Part shown: one piece after another, positions 7,531 to 8,870 of the stretch
Layout of the letters: every line of letters starts with the position of its first letter
How positions within the stretch are numbered: position 1 is the stretch's first letter
Source of the DNA: Prolixibacteraceae bacterium
GTDB taxonomy: Bacteria; Bacteroidota; Bacteroidia; Bacteroidales; Prolixibacteraceae
Assembly (NCBI GenBank): GCA_003450125.1
Contig: DMFR01000132.1
Coordinates: forward strand, 1 to 8,870
DNA length: 8,870 nt
Reading direction: 5' to 3'
Notes under the pieces: model-generated
The model's database searches: none
Told to the model about the DNA's origin: nothing
Seen by the model: only the letters and a program-made list of their open reading frames with translations
Translations under genes and position numbers: made by a program

Positions 7531-7535
7531 AAGGA
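7531..7535 (+). promoter_or_regulatory. Shine-Dalgarno site (AAGGA) of the oxidoreductase gene
   Basis: AAGGA lies 7 nt before the ATG at 7543 and supports this start. The minus-strand genes in the window lack such a site. Confidence 0.55.
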
Positions 7536-7542
7536 ACATTTT

Positions 7543-8175
7543 ATGAAACTAGCGGTAATTGGATCAGGAAATATAGGAAAATCCATTGGAGAATGGGCCT
7601 CAAAGGTAAATTATGAAGTTATTTTCTCCGCAAAAAATGAACAACATGCACAGGAAGTGGCCAAGGCTGCAGGTAATCATGCCAAGTCTGCCACAGTTAA
7701 ATCAGCCGTGGAAATGGCTGACATCATTCTTCTGGCAGTCCCTTATGGAGCAGTGAAAGAAGTTGTATCAGAGGTAGGGCCTCTGCTCAAAGGCAAGGTA
7801 TTGATTGATGCCACCAATGCATTGACTGCTGATTTTAGCGGTTTGGCACTTGGATTTACAACTTCGGCTGCTGAAGAAATTGCAAAACTGCTTCCCGAAG
7901 CAAAAGTAGTAAAGGCTTTCAACACCGTATTTGCCAGTGTTTATGCCTCGCAAAACCCTAAAATAAAAGGGCAACCAATTTCTGTTTTTTATGCCGGAGA
8001 TGATTATGAGGCGAAAGCGAAAGTTGCGGATATGATCACCAAAATGGGATTCGACGCCGTGGATGCCGGTCCATTAAAAGCTGCCCGGAATTTAGAACCA
8101 ATGGCCCTTTTAAATATTTCCCTTGGTTATGGTTTGGGACATGGGACCTCAATTGGATTCTCATTTGTTCGTTAA
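7543..8175 (+). CDS. NADP-binding oxidoreductase, F420-reductase-like Rossmann family
   Basis: A 210-residue cytoplasmic protein of the family that includes archaeal NADPH:F420 oxidoreductase (PF03807 type). The beta1 dinucleotide loop GSGNIG is at 7-12, the 2'-phosphate-binding region SAKN is at 29-32 (Lys31 where SRN with Arg is usual in F420 reductases), AVPYGAV is at 65-71, DATNAL at 89-94, KAFNTV at 124-129, and the C-terminal GPLKAARNLEPMALL at 176-190. Length is normal and the frame intact. Bacteroidota are not known to make coenzyme F420, so the natural substrate is probably something else, and 'F420 reductase' should not be taken literally. The ATG at 7543 has a good Shine-Dalgarno. 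The gene is 63 bp upstream of dps on the same strand, which hints at a redox or stress role (inference). Confidence 0.9.
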   Translation: MKLAVIGSGNIGKSIGEWASKVNYEVIFSAKNEQHAQEVAKAAGNHAKSATVKSAVEMADIILLAVPYGAVKEVVSEVGPLLKGKVLIDATNALTADFSGLALGFTTSAAEEIAKLLPEAKVVKAFNTVFASVYASQNPKIKGQPISVFYAGDDYEAKAKVADMITKMGFDAVDAGPLKAARNLEPMALLNISLGYGLGHGTSIGFSFVR

Positions 8176-8222
8176 TCCTTTCTATATATTGACATTGTTC
8201 GGAAAATTAATCACTAAAGTTC

Positions 8223-8228
8223 AAGGAG
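8223..8228 (+). promoter_or_regulatory. Shine-Dalgarno site (AAGGAG) of dps
   Basis: AAGGAG ends 10 nt before the dps ATG at 8239. It is the strongest ribosome-binding site in the window and confirms the start, consistent with an abundantly made protein. Confidence 0.6.
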
Positions 8229-8238
8229 AAAAATCACA

Positions 8239-8712
8239 ATGAAAGCACAAATTGGCATTAAACCCGGGGATTCAGTTCAGGTGGCTGATTCGCTTAACCG
8301 ACTTTTAGCTGATGAACATGTCCTTTACATTAAAACCAGAAATGCACACTGGAATGTGGAAGGACACGATTTTTATATGCAGCATAAATTTTTTGAAGAG
8401 CAGTATGGTCAACTTGAGGAGATGATTGATCAGGTCGCAGAACGCATCCGTTCGATTGGCCATTTTTCCGAAGCAACCATGCAAGACTTCCTAAAACTGA
8501 CTCACCTGAACGAGCAATCAAGGGAAAAGAATGACAGCCTAAGTTTTATCAAGAATTTATTGGAGGACCATCAGTCGATCATTATTCACATTCGAGAAAA
8601 TATTGACCGTTTTGCGGAAGAGTGGCATGACATCGGCTCCAGTGATTTTATTACCGGGCTAATGGAAGCCCATGAAAAAATGGCTTGGATGTTAAGGGCC
8701 CACTTGTCCTGA
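8239..8712 (+). CDS. dps: Dps family ferritin-like DNA-protection/iron-storage protein
   Basis: A 157-residue Dps protein, normally a 12-subunit cage that oxidises Fe(II) with hydrogen peroxide, stores the iron and protects DNA. The intersubunit ferroxidase ligands are all present: His37 in KTRNAHWNV (32-40), His49 in MQHKFFEEQY (47-56), and Asp64 with Glu68 in MIDQVAERIR (62-71). The spacing His-12-His-15-Asp-4-Glu equals that of the Listeria Dps site. The four-helix bundle pattern runs through the C-terminal helix, ending MAWMLRAHLS. The N-terminal tail is short (about 12 residues) with two or three lysines, so strong DNA binding through the tail is uncertain. It may be transcribed with the upstream oxidoreductase gene (63-bp gap with no evident terminator), or from its own promoter in that gap. 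No terminator is clear downstream. Confidence 0.95.
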   Translation: MKAQIGIKPGDSVQVADSLNRLLADEHVLYIKTRNAHWNVEGHDFYMQHKFFEEQYGQLEEMIDQVAERIRSIGHFSEATMQDFLKLTHLNEQSREKNDSLSFIKNLLEDHQSIIIHIRENIDRFAEEWHDIGSSDFITGLMEAHEKMAWMLRAHLS

Positions 8713-8723
8713 TCCTTCTAGAT

Positions 8724-8860
8724 CATTTGATCCCAATGGAATAACGGTCACGGATAGAACTGTATAGGAGATAAATAGAGTGAGACATTTTAAAGGAATT
8801 GACGGATTTGAAAACCAATAGATTAAGTTACTGAATTTCTTTAAGAATTGGGATCAAATG
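8724..8860. repeat. Perfect 14-bp inverted repeat bracketing a 137-bp non-coding segment
   Basis: CATTTGATCCCAAT (8724-8737) and its exact reverse complement ATTGGGATCAAATG (8847-8860) are separated by 109 bp. Complementarity stops abruptly on both sides. The internal DNA has no credible open frame. The left arm also contains a small dyad GATCA-TT-TGATC (8721-8732). No flanking direct repeat of useful length is visible, so a miniature transposable element is only one possibility; long-range pairing in the dps 3' UTR is another. Confidence 0.6.
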
Positions 8861-8870
8861 CAAAAGACGG

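Larger units (their letters stand above)
7177..7542. other. Divergent intergenic region between the sigma gene and the oxidoreductase gene
   Basis: These 366 bp contain no credible gene on either strand. They must hold the promoters of the leftward sigma gene and the rightward oxidoreductase gene. The only clear structures are an 11-bp G-rich tandem repeat near the centre and a Shine-Dalgarno site at the right edge. For the sigma gene, a weak candidate -7 element TACATTTA occurs on the minus strand at 7232-7225, differing from TAnnTTTG in the last base; I do not call it as a promoter. Confidence 0.7.

Noticed and set aside
8711..8740. Possible dps terminator at the GATC-rich stretch
   Set aside because: The stem GATCA-TT-TGATC is only 5 bp with a 2-nt loop and no T-tract follows, so it does not look like an intrinsic terminator.
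8792..8805. AAAGGAATTGACGG, identical to a universal 16S rRNA segment (near E. coli position 910)
   Set aside because: The match does not extend clearly to either side, where universal 16S positions differ. It is best taken as a chance short match, not an rRNA fragment.

Overview
The window looks like a chromosomal segment from a Bacteroidota bacterium, possibly of the Marinilabiliales/Prolixibacteraceae type (this finer placement is inference from protein style and intergenic repeats). The evidence is a SusC/SusD pair, a FecR-like anti-sigma factor with the Bacteroidota C-terminal domain, an ECF sigma factor with a hydrophobic tail, AT-rich spacers, and mostly absent Shine-Dalgarno sequences in the minus-strand genes.

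Positions 1-7176 read leftward (minus strand) as one regulated nutrient-uptake locus. In transcription order it holds an ECF sigma factor (non-ATG start), a FecR-type membrane anti-sigma factor, a SusC-like TonB-dependent transporter carrying an N-terminal STN signalling domain, a SusD-like surface lipoprotein 12 bp downstream, and the first 17 codons of a further secreted-protein gene cut by the window edge. The arrangement fits trans-envelope signalling: ligand binding or transport at SusC/SusD is sensed through STN contact with periplasmic FecR, which releases the sigma factor to transcribe the locus. The substrate cannot be read from these genes. A degrading enzyme or binding protein would be expected further left.

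The spacers inside this locus contain sequence structure: a 7-bp degenerate tandem repeat between the sigma and fecR genes, and a strong hairpin plus a small palindrome in the susC leader.

Positions 7177-7542 form a 366-bp divergent intergenic region with an 11-bp G-rich tandem repeat. To the right, on the plus strand, lies a probable two-gene stress unit: an NADP-binding oxidoreductase of the F420-reductase-like Rossmann family, followed 63 bp later by a Dps-type ferritin with an intact ferroxidase site. Both have recognisable Shine-Dalgarno sequences. The last 158 bp carry no gene but include a perfect 14-bp inverted repeat bracketing a 137-bp segment.

I see no RNA genes, CRISPR array, transposase or prophage. 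The genes belong to known families; the less explained signals are in the intergenic DNA.
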